In this document: in pieces, positions 24,340 to 37,991 of the stretch | Layout of the letters: each line of letters starts with the position of its first letter | How positions within the stretch are numbered: the first letter of the stretch is position 1 | Assembly (NCBI GenBank): GCA_963169105.1 | Contig: OY720639.1 | Coordinates: forward strand, 48,713,848 to 48,777,847 | Source of the DNA: Ceriagrion tenellum | Taxonomy: Eukaryota; Arthropoda; Insecta; Odonata; Coenagrionidae | Direction of reading: 5' to 3' | DNA length: 64,000 bases | Notes under the pieces: generated by a model | The model's database searches: none | What the model was told of the DNA's origin: nothing | Seen by the model: the letters and a program-made list of their open reading frames with translations, nothing else | Translations under genes and position numbers: made by a program

Positions 24340-25173
24340 CTTTTATTTAAAACTATGTTAATTGGAGTTAATTGCGCGAAAATTTAAACTTGAATTATTT
24401 AGAATCAGATATTGACATACTGGTTAATATATAAACTTAGATAATTAATATCAAAGTCGCAATTTTTTGTTTTATATTTCCTTTATAAAATGAGCGTCAT
24501 GGTTACTGCCGTTTAGACGTTTGAGGTTTTTTTATTTACAAAAGAGGATGTACACGAGCCGTGGCCGGATAAGTGAGCGAAAAGTAGACTTGTGACTACG
24601 AATCTGTTACTACGTTTCAAAAATTAGTTTGCTTAGCTTGTGTGATGTGTTCACAACGTCACCATAGGATTAATTACGTTCCGTTTGAAGACGTGCCTCA
24701 TGGATATCATAATGCAAATAAGGACTGGTACATTTATTATTTTACATTGTTATTTCGCGAATTTCTCCTAAATGAGCTCTTTTTGTCAGGTGATACGCAG
24801 TGCGAAGTGTTGCTTCTTCCCAAAAAGCTGAGAAACGGATGATTATTCAGCTGCAACTCGACCAAGTGCTGACTTTTCATATACACTGGCGCCGGTGAAC
24901 CATCTAGTATATAACTTAGTTACTCGATGCTATGTAAGCATCTCAGGAAGCATCTACAACATCCCTCAGTTGACACGGCCTATTCGTCTGCCCACCTTTC
25001 CCCAGTTCTTGTTCACTCCATGTTCTGGCCTTAATTGCACCTCTCGGGTCACCGCCTTATGTTACGAATCTCTTCACGATCGATAATGTTAAAAATCGTT
25101 GGTAACAAGGTAGCTTATCCGTATTCGTAGGCCTGCATGGACTGATAATCCTTACACTGGGAAAGGGAGGGCG

Positions 25174-25197
25174 TCTTAACGAGACACCTCGTTAAGA
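25174..25197. other. 10 bp perfect hairpin with ACAC loop
   Basis: TCTTAACGAG, loop ACAC, then CTCGTTAAGA. The stem is perfect and moderately GC-containing. No gene lies next to it to make it a terminator. It may mark a transposon end. Confidence 0.6.
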
Positions 25198-25578
25198 GGA
25201 CCTCCAATTAAAAACTGCTCTTTCGTACGTGGTTTGGGTAATCCTTTCGCAGAGGACTTTAAGCTGTGAATAATTTTCGTTACGAAGCACTTCGCGGATT
25301 AATAGGAATACTTGTAGCGGAGTATTTTCGTGTTAAATTTTCTATTTTTATTCATAGTTATGCTTGCACTTCTGTGACGCATATATTGGCGTCCTGTGAA
25401 AGTTACGAGCTAAAAATATCTTCCAAAGGCCGCTTTACATGTTACATTCTAATGTACATACGAATTGATCATTGAACATGCAAGCAAACACAATTGTATA
25501 CTTCTCTGAAAGGAATTAAAGTAGGTTTTTATTTTCCGTTCAGTCATTCAGACAATCTTACAAGCATTCGTGTAATTT

Positions 25579-25670
25579 GCCGCTTTGCACGATAAAATTT
25601 TCGTCATGAAATAGTTCATGCATCCGTTTGTACGATAAAATGTTCCGTGTAAAGCGGTCATAATGAAGTG
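25579..25670. repeat. Short imperfect palindrome (MITE-like)
   Basis: CCGCTTTGCACG on the left faces CGTGTAAAGCGG on the right. Inner ATAAAAT/ATTTTAT and CATGAA-atag-TTCATG pairings extend the palindrome to the centre. A further CCGCTTTACATG occurs at about 25430. The whole may be a tiny inverted-repeat transposon. Confidence 0.45.
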
Positions 25671-27136
25671 TCACCATCCGTCCTGAAAAATGCACTCAAT
25701 ACAGTCAGCTTATTTTTTGAGCAGAAGATTCCAAAATGTTGTTTGAAATATTTGGGAATTTGGTAAATCTTTTCCGTTATGGGTTTTTGGTGCCAAATTC
25801 GTAAAACTGCAAAATTCCTCTAGTAAAATGAATCCATAAATTCCAGCTTTACTTCAGACTACGTTTTCACCAATTATGACCAGAAGATTTTAAAAAATGT
25901 AATTTTCTCTCTGGTGCACTTTGTAATGCTTCTTCACGCTTTAGGTTCAGCCTCTTTAAGTCAAGTTTCAGCGTTTTCATATTTTGTAGGGTGGCCATTC
26001 CGCTTGTTAAATTACAGTTTAATTGCTTGTAGAATGTATATACTATCTTGTTCGTTAGTGCCGTGATACTTCTGTTGAGCTTTTACCAATACTTCATGCT
26101 ATGGATAGCTGTTTGCGTAAAAATTTGCGTCGCAATTAGTTAAGGACCAATCTATTATACCTTGAATGAGATATATTATAGAAGTAAGCAATATGTGTTT
26201 TTAAAAGACCATGGGACATAATATAAGTCGGAAGAAAGGTCAGTGATGAGTTGTTTCTGATTTCAAAAGGATACAGGAACTTTATTGAGAGAAATTGGAA
26301 GGTAGAGGGAAAAGTGGGAGTGGGAATGAGATGAAATGCTGATGTTCGCGAATGACTTACAATTATTAAGTATTGGAATGACTAGAGAGAAAAGTTGTGG
26401 GCGTTTTAGCTCTCATTGAAGTAGGAAGGAAGACGGCTGAGCTGAAAGGTGTAGTAGTTTTGTGAAGTTGGGTATAGCTGGTGAAGCATGGTAGTCGGTG
26501 CTATGTTGTCCATCCCATTATGCTTCAAATGGTGGAATATTTTCATCAGCATCAGTAAATGTAGTGGTATATTTCGACGACTTAAGCAGAATTATGACTT
26601 GCGCCTCTCACTTACGGATTAGTTCACAGCAAAATAGACCTCATAGCAGAGTGGTGGCGGGCACATATTGAGAACATCAGCGTAGTGTGTATGAGTTGAG
26701 GAGGTGACCCACCTTCGGCTGGCGCATAGACGATGGTGATATTTTGGTTCTCCGGTGAAGACAAGAATTTTTTAGAGTAATTATTATATAATTTCCATTT
26801 ACGTTCTTTTTTCTAATGCTTGATTTTTAGCGGAGACATCCTCGCTGTACCATTTTTCTCGCGAATAAGACAGAATAAGAGTTAATTTTAATTTTGTAGA
26901 ATTTTAAATTATTTTTTGTATATTTTTGAAGTGCGTTTCAATAAGTCATTTTTTAATTTCATTTATAGTACTTTCCCAGTTATGGTTCTTGGGGGGGAGG
27001 ATACGACCGTTGATGTATGTCACTTAGAGCTTCGGCTGAAGCCGATTATGGGCATCTCTTATATGGCTATTGCACCGATGGAGTAATGCTGTGGCTTGTG
27101 TGGCCTAATTTTGTGACTCTCTCATCGATCGTAGGA
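25671..27136. other. No supportable feature
   Basis: AT-rich. No long frames, RNA genes or repeats recognised. Confidence 0.55.
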
Positions 27137-27137
27137 T

Positions 27138-27165
27138 GGAGATATATATATATATATATATATAT
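27138..27165. repeat. (AT)n microsatellite
   Basis: A run of alternating A and T of about 28 bases following GATGGAG. Simple-sequence DNA, probably length-variable. Confidence 0.9.
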
Positions 27166-29971
27166 TCTTTATGCTGAAATTGGAATAAAGTCTATATTTT
27201 TGAACCAATATTTACTCTTTTTTCTCTGATCCCATCCTTTTCTCTGATCTCATAGCTCTGCTCATACGAAGGGGCTGCCGGTTGTGCACCTGGAGCCTTT
27301 GTTTTTGAAGGCGACGCTTGATAATGTATTTCGTTCGTATTCTTCTCTTTGCAACGATTCGTATCTGATCGTTTGCGCGTTGTAGAAATATTCAAGATAA
27401 TCTCTCATTTATTTTTGTTGTGTCACCTAGCGTATTTAAGCGTGCCGAAAACAGAACTTACTCCCATCGCTGTCGTTCTAAAAATGGATGGAAATGTACT
27501 TCTTCGTGTAGTTTTCAGTCCTTACTTGTGTTTAATATTTTTCAAACGACTATGATGAGATATTCGATTCCCTTTAATGAGATTGACTTTTTTCTCGCAT
27601 TTTGGACGCACAATATCGCTTTAAAACAGTTGCAGAGTAATGGTCGCGTAAAACATGGAACGGTCGCATAATGGTGGATTCGATTGCACCAACATTTATG
27701 ATTGCATGTAATTAGTATTTGGCACAAACTACCGGTCGCTTGATTGCAATCACCAGAAAATTGAGCCCGCGATATCTGCAAAAGTGCATTCCGTGGAAAT
27801 GGCATTATTTGTTCGTTTGTTTATTTCATTTTGATGGCTTTCCCATTTTCTGATTGCTTCGAAAACGGATCTTAAAAACGTTATAATCGGCGGTGTTCGT
27901 TCAACAAATAAAGTGGTCGGCGCGTTCCTTTTATATGCCTCCATTGAGGTCTCGTGCGAATTAAAAAAAGAAAATATGGGTTGCGTTGATGGAAATGGCC
28001 AATCAATCAAATTTGAAATGGAATATTTATTCCGGAAACTCGGGGAAGGAGGGACTCATGATATGTTTCAATTCCAATCCGTCAGGACTGCTTTGCATTT
28101 TGATGAATCCATTAATGGCTCATTCTTGACCAAGCGGATTCTGGAAAAATGCGCTCACCGTATCAGATGCATTGTGGGCGTGAATGTATTCCCTTGGATC
28201 CCATTCCTGCCCCATCTTCCGGGAGGAATTGATATAAAAAAGGGACGATCAAAAATTATTCCAAGGATAGAATCAACGCAGCGTTAGTAATTTGAAGAAC
28301 TGAAAAACGGGCATTGTTTGGTTACAGAGTGTCCTTAGATAAGAGGAAACGGACCTAATATACAAGCAAAAATTGCGTATGAAATAGTGGAACGTGGAAA
28401 TCAGTTGTGGAATCCAAAAGTGGAACGAGATCTCCAGTAAAGCATACCTGTGGATTGGAGTGCGGTGAATTACCCTGTGCTACTGTAAATGTTTTCAATT
28501 TTTGTGTATCCAGAATAATTTATTTCTGTTTGTTAAGCTTCGCATCATTGGGTCATTCAAATGGTGTATTTTTAAGAATATGAATTGTGCAGACGCTCTG
28601 TTAGTAGTTATATATGAGCAATACTAGCCTATTCGGAAATATTGTAGTCTTTTTGCTTTTCATGAAAGTAGATGTGGCATGTAACGGTTCTTCTTAAATA
28701 GCAGCAGTAGTTTTTTATTTAATGAATTCTGATTAGTGTACTCGTAAGTAAAGCATGACATCGTTAATCGATGCGAGAATATCATTTTGAAATGCTAATA
28801 TAATGTACTTGCAAGGCTGTAGTTGAGAAGTTTCTTTATTCAATAATTTTCAACCAGCGAGAGAAATTCGTGTTGAATACCGTGTCTTATGTTCGAAACT
28901 TAGCCTAATTTCGTCCATTCAAAGTATTCTTCAATGACGTCCGTTGTAATTACGTACCTTCTTTATCTTTACTTGATCTATATTGTTACTAACGTTCTTG
29001 CGATATTTTTGGTGCCAACATTTCATCGTTACACTTGCAGCTTTAAAAGATATTGAAACCTATTATGAAAAAAATACGTTTTGCTGATATAAGTGAAATT
29101 TATTTGCTTTTTGAATTGTTTTCTTACGAATTAAATGGCGTTTCCCAGAAATAACGTTGATGCCAAAGGTATTAGTTCAGGTTTATTAATTGTTCTTTAC
29201 AGATGTCTGAGATGTTTTAAGGAATATGCACTTGTCAAAGATAGCTTATTTCGAAATACTAGGGTCCTTATTTCACATATAGGCAGCCGGCAAAATTTAC
29301 GCAGTAGCTTTGTGTTATAAGTGGGGGTGGTACCTAAGTGAGTTAATTAGTTTAATGATTTTCCAATTAACCACTTTGTTAGTCAACGTAATATTAAGTT
29401 AATCAGTGGCCAAATTCGAAGTAGGATATCCCGAGTCCCAAACATAATCAGTGTTGATAGAGCTTTAGAGATTCGAAATTTCCATGTGTCAATCCATATA
29501 TAAAATCTATTGAACGATTATCTTGGCGAATCGTACCTTAAAAGTAATTGACAGCGATGCATGCCATGAAGTTTGAAGGTCCCGGGTAACTTAGTGAAGT
29601 TTCAAATGTTCATGAGATACCCATCCAAATTAGTTCAATTTAATTTATAGTTTTAATTTAATAGTGACACAATTTTTTCGAAAATTTTATTTGAGTTGGT
29701 TACACAATTTCTCAGTAATACATCTGAAATAATTGCACGCAAAATTGCTTACCATGAATTGCTTAGAAAACTATTTTCATTATCTTGGATACCTAAGACA
29801 GTTATGTGAATGGGTAAGGAAGAAGTTTTTAATGTGAAATGTTTGCATCCTGATTTGATCCATTTTTGAAGCTCTGATTACAAATTAATTGTTCATCAAC
29901 TCTGTATCGTTAACTTTCATCATTTCTATTGAGAAATATTTTGCTTGAACTGCATTCTTATTGACTTCCAG
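27166..29971. other. No supportable feature
   Basis: Contains a 124-codon plus-strand frame (27913-28287) without matches to any family I know, and overlapping minus-strand frames. None has convincing start or splice context. Confidence 0.5.
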
Positions 29972-30017
29972 GTTGGCGGCAAATATGAAGGAATAATCGA
30001 CCCGTTTGTTGCAGAAT
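29972..30017 (+). other. Possible 46 nt exon (unidentified)
   Basis: A pyrimidine-containing acceptor (CTTATTGACTTCCAG) precedes an open segment reading VGGKYEGIIDPFVAE, followed by a near-consensus donor (AAT|GTAAGTT). The peptide looks protein-like, but it is too short to identify and I find no partner exon nearby. If real, much of this window would be intron of a large plus-strand gene. Chance is a serious alternative. Confidence 0.22.
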
Positions 30018-30775
30018 GTAAGTTTTCTAAAAATGTCCATAAATTGTGCAAAAATATTTTAGTTATGAGTAATGAATGGGAAATACTTTTTAAGATCCTA
30101 AACCACTGATAGTAATGCGTTTTAATATCTGAGCTGTTTTAATTTTACTAGGCTTTCTCCGTTCCATTAATGACCTCGATGTTCTCTCTTGATATCCGAC
30201 CTATATTCTTTTTTCAGAGCTTAATTTTTGTAGATAGTTTTATTACGACGAAAGTGTTTGAGGTTTCCTATTTGGTAGTGATAATACATGCACGTTAAAG
30301 GGCCCCTTAGACATGATTGATTGGCAAAATTCTCCTCCGAAAAGTATTACCTTGATGCAAAGGTAAGAATATTTTCCCCCTCCCCCCAGTGGCTTCATAG
30401 GCTATAAAGAAAGCAAGGTTGTATGTAAAGAAAGGTGTACATTTTCAGTATGTTATATCTATATTATGATGTACTTCTATGTTTACAAACCATTTTTCAT
30501 ACTTTTATCTCATGCAGTAATCTAGATATGATGAATTTTTCTTATGACCTATGTGAGAAAAGGTCATAAACGGCCGTAGACGAGGTAAGGGTTTTGTTTG
30601 AAATCTGATTTCTTAGATTTTCCGCCGTTTTTTTGTAATTAGTATTACTTAGCAAATGTTTCGAGTAAAAAAAGAGTTTCATCTGGCTTATTTAGGTCTA
30701 TGTTATGATGATGATAGCAGCATCACTTTTAACCTTCATATGTGAGAACGACCAAATTCGGCCAAAAAAACCTTC

Positions 30776-30812
30776 AACCTGAAGATGCCAGCCAAAAGGC
30801 TGACGAAACTGT
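30776..30812 (+). ncRNA. Hammerhead-like stem-loop relic
   Basis: CTGAAGA (30779-30785), a CAGCC-AAAA-GGCTG hairpin and GAAA (30805-30808) occur in hammerhead-ribozyme order. Stems I and III and a cleavage site are not visible, and one extra base sits before the hairpin. Penelope-like retroelements carry such ribozymes, so this could be the tail of a dead retroelement. Activity is unlikely. Confidence 0.25.
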
Positions 30813-31084
30813 TGCAATGACGCGGCAGAAACCGTAGAATGCGGCTTTCATTTTACACGCATTGAAAGCCTTCCCATCTATATCGTAAAGGTCTTGTATT
30901 GGTTTCCTCATGCTTTTTACTTGCGTAACACGCAATCATTGCGATGGAAGAGGCATGGGTTTAGCTCTAGTCCCACTGTGGATTGTCTCCGTCGTCACTT
31001 CCGTGAGGATTTTAATTTCGGTCGCCGCGCTCATAACACTGACCCACTTCCCGACTATCACCGACGAAAGCAAGAAAAAATTAT

Positions 31085-31460
31085 ATTTAAATATATATAT
31101 ATAAATACGTGAAGAGAGAAAGGTCGGTCACCCCTCGATGTCACGCGCTCTTATCTCTGTCTCGGCGACTCGATTGAAAGCAGACTTAGAGGATTACGTA
31201 TTGTTTGATTTTTCGGACGTCCCCTTCCTCGCCTTATCGTCGATGACCTCCGCCGCGGCGCCCCAAAAGGAGCGGGGCAGTCTGTCCTCGGGGACACTGC
31301 CTCTGTCGGCTCGCGTGCACCAATAGCATTGAGGAGAGGTGGAGAGGGGGAGAGAGACAGGACGCTTATTGTGGCGGCATTGCCCATGATTCGTCCGGCT
31401 CCGTGCCGTGCGTGCCGTGCGTGCCTTTATCGTGTGCGGTTATCGCTGGTGCTCTCCAGG
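31085..31460. promoter_or_regulatory. GC-rich, promoter-like patch
   Basis: A TATATATATATAAATA stretch (about 31090-31106) is followed by about 350 bp of CpG-rich sequence (ACCTCCGCCGCGGCGCC near 31248-31264, a CCAAT at about 31319-31323 and GTGCCGTGCGTGCC repeats near 31403). This composition is unusual for the window and could mark a transcription start, direction unknown. No convincing ORF follows. Confidence 0.3.
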
Positions 31461-31599
31461 TGCCGGATTCTGCGAGTTTTTTGAAAAAAGTTGATATCTT
31501 CCGTGTTTTCGTTGATTCATCCGTTTCCTTTACAATCCGTGCGGCTATTATTCCTTTCTATTGGATAATGTTTCCTCATTTATATAATTGGTCGTTCAA

Positions 31600-31990
31600 T
31601 CTTATGAATCTTTGACGGTAATCTACCACACTCCTGTATCTAATTCTTGTTCTCTTACTCCTGTTTTTTCTATTTATGTACTTTCTTCTTCGGCGTATGC
31701 GGTATTATTCCATGGCCTTCCTCTTGAGACGGATCCCTCGCTGTCTTCAATTAAATTCCTCACGAACACATTGCGCCTCAGAGTGTGTCCAACCAATCTG
31801 GTTCTTCTTTTCCGTATTGTTTCATATTGTTCTCTCCTCTTCTACTCTTTTGTATACCCACTTCTTCATTTCATATTTTATCCTCGCATTTTATTTTCTG
31901 AGTCCGCCGCCAATACCAAGTTTTGACGGCTTTTATCTTTTCAGGCTACTTTTCTTCATTATCATGAAACTTATTTTGGGTCCAGGGGGT
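31600..31990 (-). pseudogene. RTE-clade LINE, C-terminal fragment
   Basis: Reading the minus strand from about 31935 down gives TWYWRRTQKIKCEDKI, then a stop. NEEV, TIRKRRTRLVGHTLRRN, VRNLIEDSEG and SRGRPWNNTAYAEEEST follow, ending near 31670. These are the same landmarks as in the copy at 3784-4030 (WCRRRMLKIKW, RTRWIGHTLR, RGRPRNKF). Stops and frame changes make it non-functional. The endonuclease and polymerase core are absent. Confidence 0.8.
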
Positions 31991-34900
31991 ACTATACATA
32001 ATATATAGAATGGAATTGTCGTATTGACGGACGAAATTGAAGTCTTTCTTTTCTTTGCGAAATATAATCCATGTGACATGTGATCCATCGTCCATAATTT
32101 TTATAATAGTTGGGTGATCTCGTAGAAAAACTTTTCTTTTTACGTTTTCTTAGAATAATCAGTGTGGTACTACGTCCATTACTTGAATAATATCTACATC
32201 TTCTGCTTATCAACAGCACATACAATCCACTCATTATGCCAGTTTGCGCATTGAATGACTTCAAGATTTCCCTATGCTATCGTACCGATGTTTAAATCCA
32301 TACTTTTCGCTTATCTGTGGTACAAATGGCTGCTATAAGGCTTAATGGCTGTTCTACTTCAAGCCACTGCTCTAATGCATTGATAAGGGAAGGAGTCAGT
32401 TTTAATTGTCCAGTTCAGTCAGACATGTATTAATTCATCTCTTTGCGTGTTATCCTATAACTCATAGTTAACTCTATTATCAATTATTTCTGCTAACCTG
32501 TAGTTGAATCAGATTTGGAGCTATCAGATGATAAGACCTATAATAACGTATAAAAGGCATAACAATTCCTGAAAAGCAAACAAGTGACCCAAATTGCGTG
32601 GTGTTGTTTTTCTTAAAAATCATAATAAATTCTTCAGTCCTCTCATGCATAAATTTTACTACTCAAATGTAAATTTAATTTTTGTCCTTAAAGCACGTCA
32701 AATTGTTGAAAAACTGGCCGTTATGCTTGTTTTCACCACATGTGTTTATAAGAATTAATAATATTTGTTAAAACAAAAATATATATTCCTACCTCTCCTG
32801 CTTTCTTCCAATATGACCAATGTATAAATATTCCAAATTACGATTTAACGGCCATATTTCTGCTAATGAGACTTCATAGAATTTCTGAGATACTATTAGA
32901 TTAGAGGCTCCGTGTGCCTATTTGTTGGTTTGCAGCTGATATTGTTGAATTTGGAAATTTAAGTCAAAACGATAATGCTACCTCATGACAAATACCATTC
33001 CGAAATGTGGTCAGTAGAATGGAATACGTCTAGTTCTGTGCGGACTAACGTTCAACTCAGTAATTATGAACTATTTTGTTCTCAAGTGAATCCCAGTCGA
33101 TATCTTTCGCAACTTAATTAGTGGCTGGATACGGGTATGGGACCAATGAATTGACGCAAGAACACAATCAACAGGTTTAAGTATCCTAATTAACGCTATC
33201 CTTTTAGTACTTACCGCGCTGTGGTTACCACACCCACAGCGGAAAAATTGAATGCACTGTACTGCCGACTTATTTTGTTAATCTCCACTGTTTTATGCAA
33301 CGTAGTAACTTTTGTGAGTTGAATAAACAGAGTTTGACTTGATTTGACTCAATGCTTAAATTATGCAGGTTGGGGGAAACTCAGCCATTGCCAGTGAATA
33401 ATCTTGCCCCAATTCCAGAAGCCAGGGTATTGGCCACAGATTAATTAATGATGTTAATGCAGGAGATTGGATCCTGTTAATGAACGAGGTCCAATCCTGT
33501 TAGAGCATTTTTAATGGGTCTTTTTCCCTCCGGAACTAAACCCTAACTTTATATACAGATGCTGTGAGTTCCAAAATATTTATATTTTTTACGACGAAAC
33601 ACATTTTCTTCTAGGATCAGCCGCAAAGTGAAAATAAAATTACTTATACTTGACGAGCTCATTCAAGCAACGAGTTCGGTCACGATTAAATGAAATACTC
33701 CTGGGCAGACTATTAATTATGAACTCAGCTACTCTTGTCCAATGCTTCTCAGTAAATGGAAATTATAATACTGTGATCATGAAAAAGGTTTCACTGAAAA
33801 GAAGGAAATATTCAAGAGATATTCGGTGCCAGGCTAGTGAAGATAAAACCTAAAAATAGTAGTATGCATGCAAAAGTTTTACGTAGAGTAGCTGTTTTCA
33901 ATCCAATTTCGGTGAAGCTTTTTCTATTCCCACCGTAAGAGAATGTTACTCTCTTTGAAAATGTTAGTGGAAACTCGCGAAAATTCGTAAGGATCTCGCT
34001 GTAGAGAGGAGAGATGGAGCTGGCTGCTCCATGCGGGTCAAGGTCGTTCGATATCTCGATTCTTCGCCTCTTCGAATATCGATGGTGAAACATATCGAAT
34101 AAATCGACCCTGCATGCGGGTTGCTGACACAAGGTCGGAAAACAGCGCTACCCGTCCGTCAACCCGCAGCGGAATGCTAATGAATTTCTAATCGGTTATC
34201 ACGGTTGTATGGAGTCTTTTCACCCTACTTCAATGACTGAATTTAAACGGAATCAGTTGTTACAGACCCTCACGTCAATCAGTTTTCGTATCACCTTCAT
34301 ATGCCGATAAAGTTTTAATAAAATCAGATAAAGTAAAGATTGCCGAGTACCTCTCCGTTGACAAAAAAGATTGACGTAACTGACCATGCCTTGACCGAAA
34401 ATCAGTTTTGACTAATAATTTGGCCATTATATCCCAACCAATTTAATTTGTTTCTGCTCTGAAATATGGCTGTGGAAGTTATTTTATTTGGTTTTGCTGC
34501 TCCAGCCATCATTCCTACGATTAGGTTAATACATATAATTCACCATTATCAATGACATACCAATCATTCAGATTTTTAAAAAGTTTAATCATACCATTAG
34601 TCATATATATACATACGTATATCGTGTATGTTTTTGGCTGTATATTTTATCGGGTTCCAAATATATCCTCCAGAAATTTTAATTATTCTTCCGTTGTTTT
34701 GCTGTTTTATTTCCCCAACGATGCTAATATGCTATCAAAACGTCGGTTACGGAATCCTGCACTTTTATTTTTAACCAAAGCCCCAGAGTGAAAGAAGAAT
34801 TATTCATGTGAACGTGAATAAAGCAAATAGACCCACCCTTAAACCATTTAATGGTGGTTTCCCAACATTTCTTTCCGATGGTTATTTTAGAATAAATAGT

Positions 34901-37900
34901 TACGTTGATTCATGCTTGTGAATTTTGCTTTGAGCTGAATTTCTCTGCGGTATTGTAGGTGACATATTACGCTTCTTTTTTTTAGTAATAATTTAGTGGG
35001 CAATGTGAGCAATGTGGTAGCTTTGGGGTATAGAAGTATTACTCTGCGATTATACAATGACGGTAAATAGTCATCTGACCGTTCTTCACGGATCCGAGCA
35101 AAATTTGTCATGCATGCGGTTGAGAGGGGTTGAATTAATGCTACAATTCTCCAACGTTAATGAAAAACTAACAATTATCCCAAGACCCGGCACATTAATT
35201 ACGGCAGAAAATATTATTTTGTGATAAAAACGCAATTGTTCACTTAAGTCATTCATGTAGCTTTGCTGAAACAATGTTCACTTTAGTTCGAGAGGTAAAC
35301 AATTATATTCATCAGCCGAGCTGTCCCGTTATTAACAGGATTGAAATACCTACTTAATTGCTGTGAAAATTATGAAAGTTCTGACGCAGGTAAAAGTGCA
35401 GTAAGAAAGTGCCAAAATTTCGAATGATTTTTCTATATTCAGCTTTCCCAAAATATGCTTCATATGCAGAGCTGCATCATCAAAAGAATTTGAAAAACAT
35501 GCAAAAATAACCAATTTTTGCGGCATCTTGTTCAGCTAATGGAGTCACGGATTCTGCAAGGACTTAGCTTTCCTTTGTTTACTAGCTGTCATAAATTCCG
35601 TAGCATCCTGGAGAAAGGAAAATCCCTCGTCATTTGGTTTTTAATGCTATGTCAGTAAAGTAAAAAAAGAAAAGAGCAAGTTCATATTACAGAAGAAGGA
35701 TCCATAAAAATGATTTCAATGCATCTTTTACTGTCCGTAATTTGATAGTAAGTCACAGTTCATGATTCGCTTCTTGGAGTTGGAATTATGCGGGTGACTA
35801 AGCCGGATCCAAAATTACTGCTGAGCAGCGCTTTTCTGCGTCAGTGAAGTATTTTCGCGTTAAAATAATCGCGTCCCTTTTTATTACGGAAGCTGATGTG
35901 AACGAGATGGATAAGAGATATTTTTTACTTTGCAAGAGTGTTAGTAAGTATCAGCAATCACATAGATGACCAACAAAAGGCTGCAGTGAAATGATGAGGA
36001 AAGTTTGCTTCTCCCTTGTTTTTTGAGGAAGGTATTCGCGATTAAATCGCAATCCGTCCAGTCCGAGGTCTCCTGGCAGGATCCTTAAAATCCACTGACG
36101 TGTCCGTATACACTTAGTACTTCTTCTTGATACTCTTCATTGAGATAAAAGTCATCGATTACCCGAAAAAGCTATCAAAGATGGCAGTCGTTCGATGCGT
36201 AAATACTCAATAATGTTGCTATAGAGGGATGAATGGAAAATTTTCCTTTACCCAGGTTATTAATTCGTTATTAATTAAAGTATTAAGTAAAGTAAGATGG
36301 TATTGTCCTTTCATCCTTTGCATCTCAGTTGTAGCGCAGGCATTTAACAAACATTCCATGTTATAATCACTAAAACACATTTGGCCGTATTCACTGACTC
36401 GATCTATATCGCGATTGTAAGGCTACTAAGTAAGTAAGACTAACTCACTTCTTCGGCTACTAAGGGCGTTGTCTCATGCAAAAGAGTATTCATGTAGAGA
36501 AAGAGTGAAGAATCTAAAGAGTCTTACGCTTAAAAATGGTACTTATCGATTTATGCACTTAATTAAGTGATGAGCCTTAGCACTGATTACACGAGATGAA
36601 AAAGTTATGGTAAGAACTTTACGACGCTCGAAACCACAGAAGTCTCCTCACGAGCTCTTTCATTTTCGTTGGATAAAGCTCTCGTGAAGTACATCAGTAC
36701 CAAAACAAGGCGTTGCAGACTGAAAACAAATGACTAAAATATTGAGTTTGATCCCGCAGCAATACTTCACATCGCATCTACCAGACTTGAGGAAAACAAT
36801 TGGTATTTGCGTCTAAATTCTCCGTTATGGTTTCAGTTTACCACTCGAGGTGGACTGCTTGTGAGAGGCCTCCATATTTAGTAAAAGCTCTAAACAAGTT
36901 GGGGGAGAGTTTAGAACCAGCTACTAAATAAGTAGACCAGTTGGTGCCGCTGAGCCTGATAGCGGTATATGAATACCATTTTTTTGGTGGGCCAATAGTT
37001 AGTGCGCACCTATTCCGATAGTAGCTTCATAAGGAACCTATCATTAAGGCATAATATGGTTGATCGCAACAGCTATTTTTCACTCTAGTTGATTGGCGTC
37101 TACTGGCCATCCGATTCTGAAATTTAGCATCGATTTGCGAAAACTCTACTTTTCGCATGTGAAAGCCTCAAGGAATTGGAAATGTTTTCCTTCCTATCTC
37201 CCTCAAATGCACGAAATAAATGGCTGATAGCTTCTTTTAGGAAGAGACCGACATAAGAAGTAATTTTCGACATTGAGGACGGATTGTGAAGGGAAAGGCT
37301 GTTTGAAGGACTGGAAGAAGGTTGATGTAGATCCTGACGTCGGCGTTACCCTATTTTAAACGAAAAGTGCCAAAGGACCTGAGTTTGACGTACCATCCGA
37401 CGGACGGAGTACTTCGCTTGGAATGATCTCCTCTCGGCTCTCAAGTATTGATCGGGATTTCACGGGATTGGCACTCCCGCGGATCAAACCTGGAACTTTG
37501 GTTATTTTAAAAAAATATAAAGGTAAAAGGCAAAAGATATGAGATACTACATCCGAAGTTTCGGTCTATAAAATGACCATGATACTAGTTAAGAATTGTA
37601 AACCAGACTGACATCGCTTTAGACGGGTATGACGTTTCCTGAACGTTGGGCATCTCCCGTAAAACCTGGTAACCCACTTTTTCTGGTGGTGTCTCACGCA
37701 AGTAGTGCTTGCGCTGTGTAGGCGAATTTTTAACAGTCATCCGCCGAGGGCGCTCGGGCTATCGTAGCTTTACGGACGAACAGACGAGGCGGGCGGTAAC
37801 GTAACGGACGTACGGTACAATCCGATGGACTGAGTGTTGAACTCTTTTGGGTTCTATCCATTCAGCTTTCATGTAGGAATGGGATATCTCCTGAAAAATT

Positions 37901-37991
37901 TTCCACCACTGCCAAAATTAAAATCTGGACCCTCGCGTTGGAAAGCCAATGCATAAATGCCTGCCTCTATTATTCTATCAAGTCCTGGGAC
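31991..37991. other. No supportable feature
   Basis: Six kilobases of AT-rich DNA. The only structure noted is a GC hairpin at 33217-33241 (CGCTGTGG, 9 nt loop, CCACAGCG). Frames are all about 106 codons or shorter, with no family resemblance. Around 37440-37500 the minus strand has GGTTTGATCC, a Pol III B-box-like motif, but no A box. Confidence 0.5.

Noticed and set aside
25100..25114. GGTAACAAGGTAGC, resembling the end of small-subunit rRNA
   Set aside because: Only about a dozen bases match and the surrounding sequence has no rRNA character.
33190..33290. Minus-strand exon-like segment with a GTAAGTA donor
   Set aside because: The acceptor is poor and the segment coincides with a GC hairpin (33217-33241), so palindromic DNA explains it better.
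37440..37500. Minus-strand GGTTTGATCC as a tRNA gene
   Set aside because: No A box, acceptor stem or cloverleaf can be built around it.
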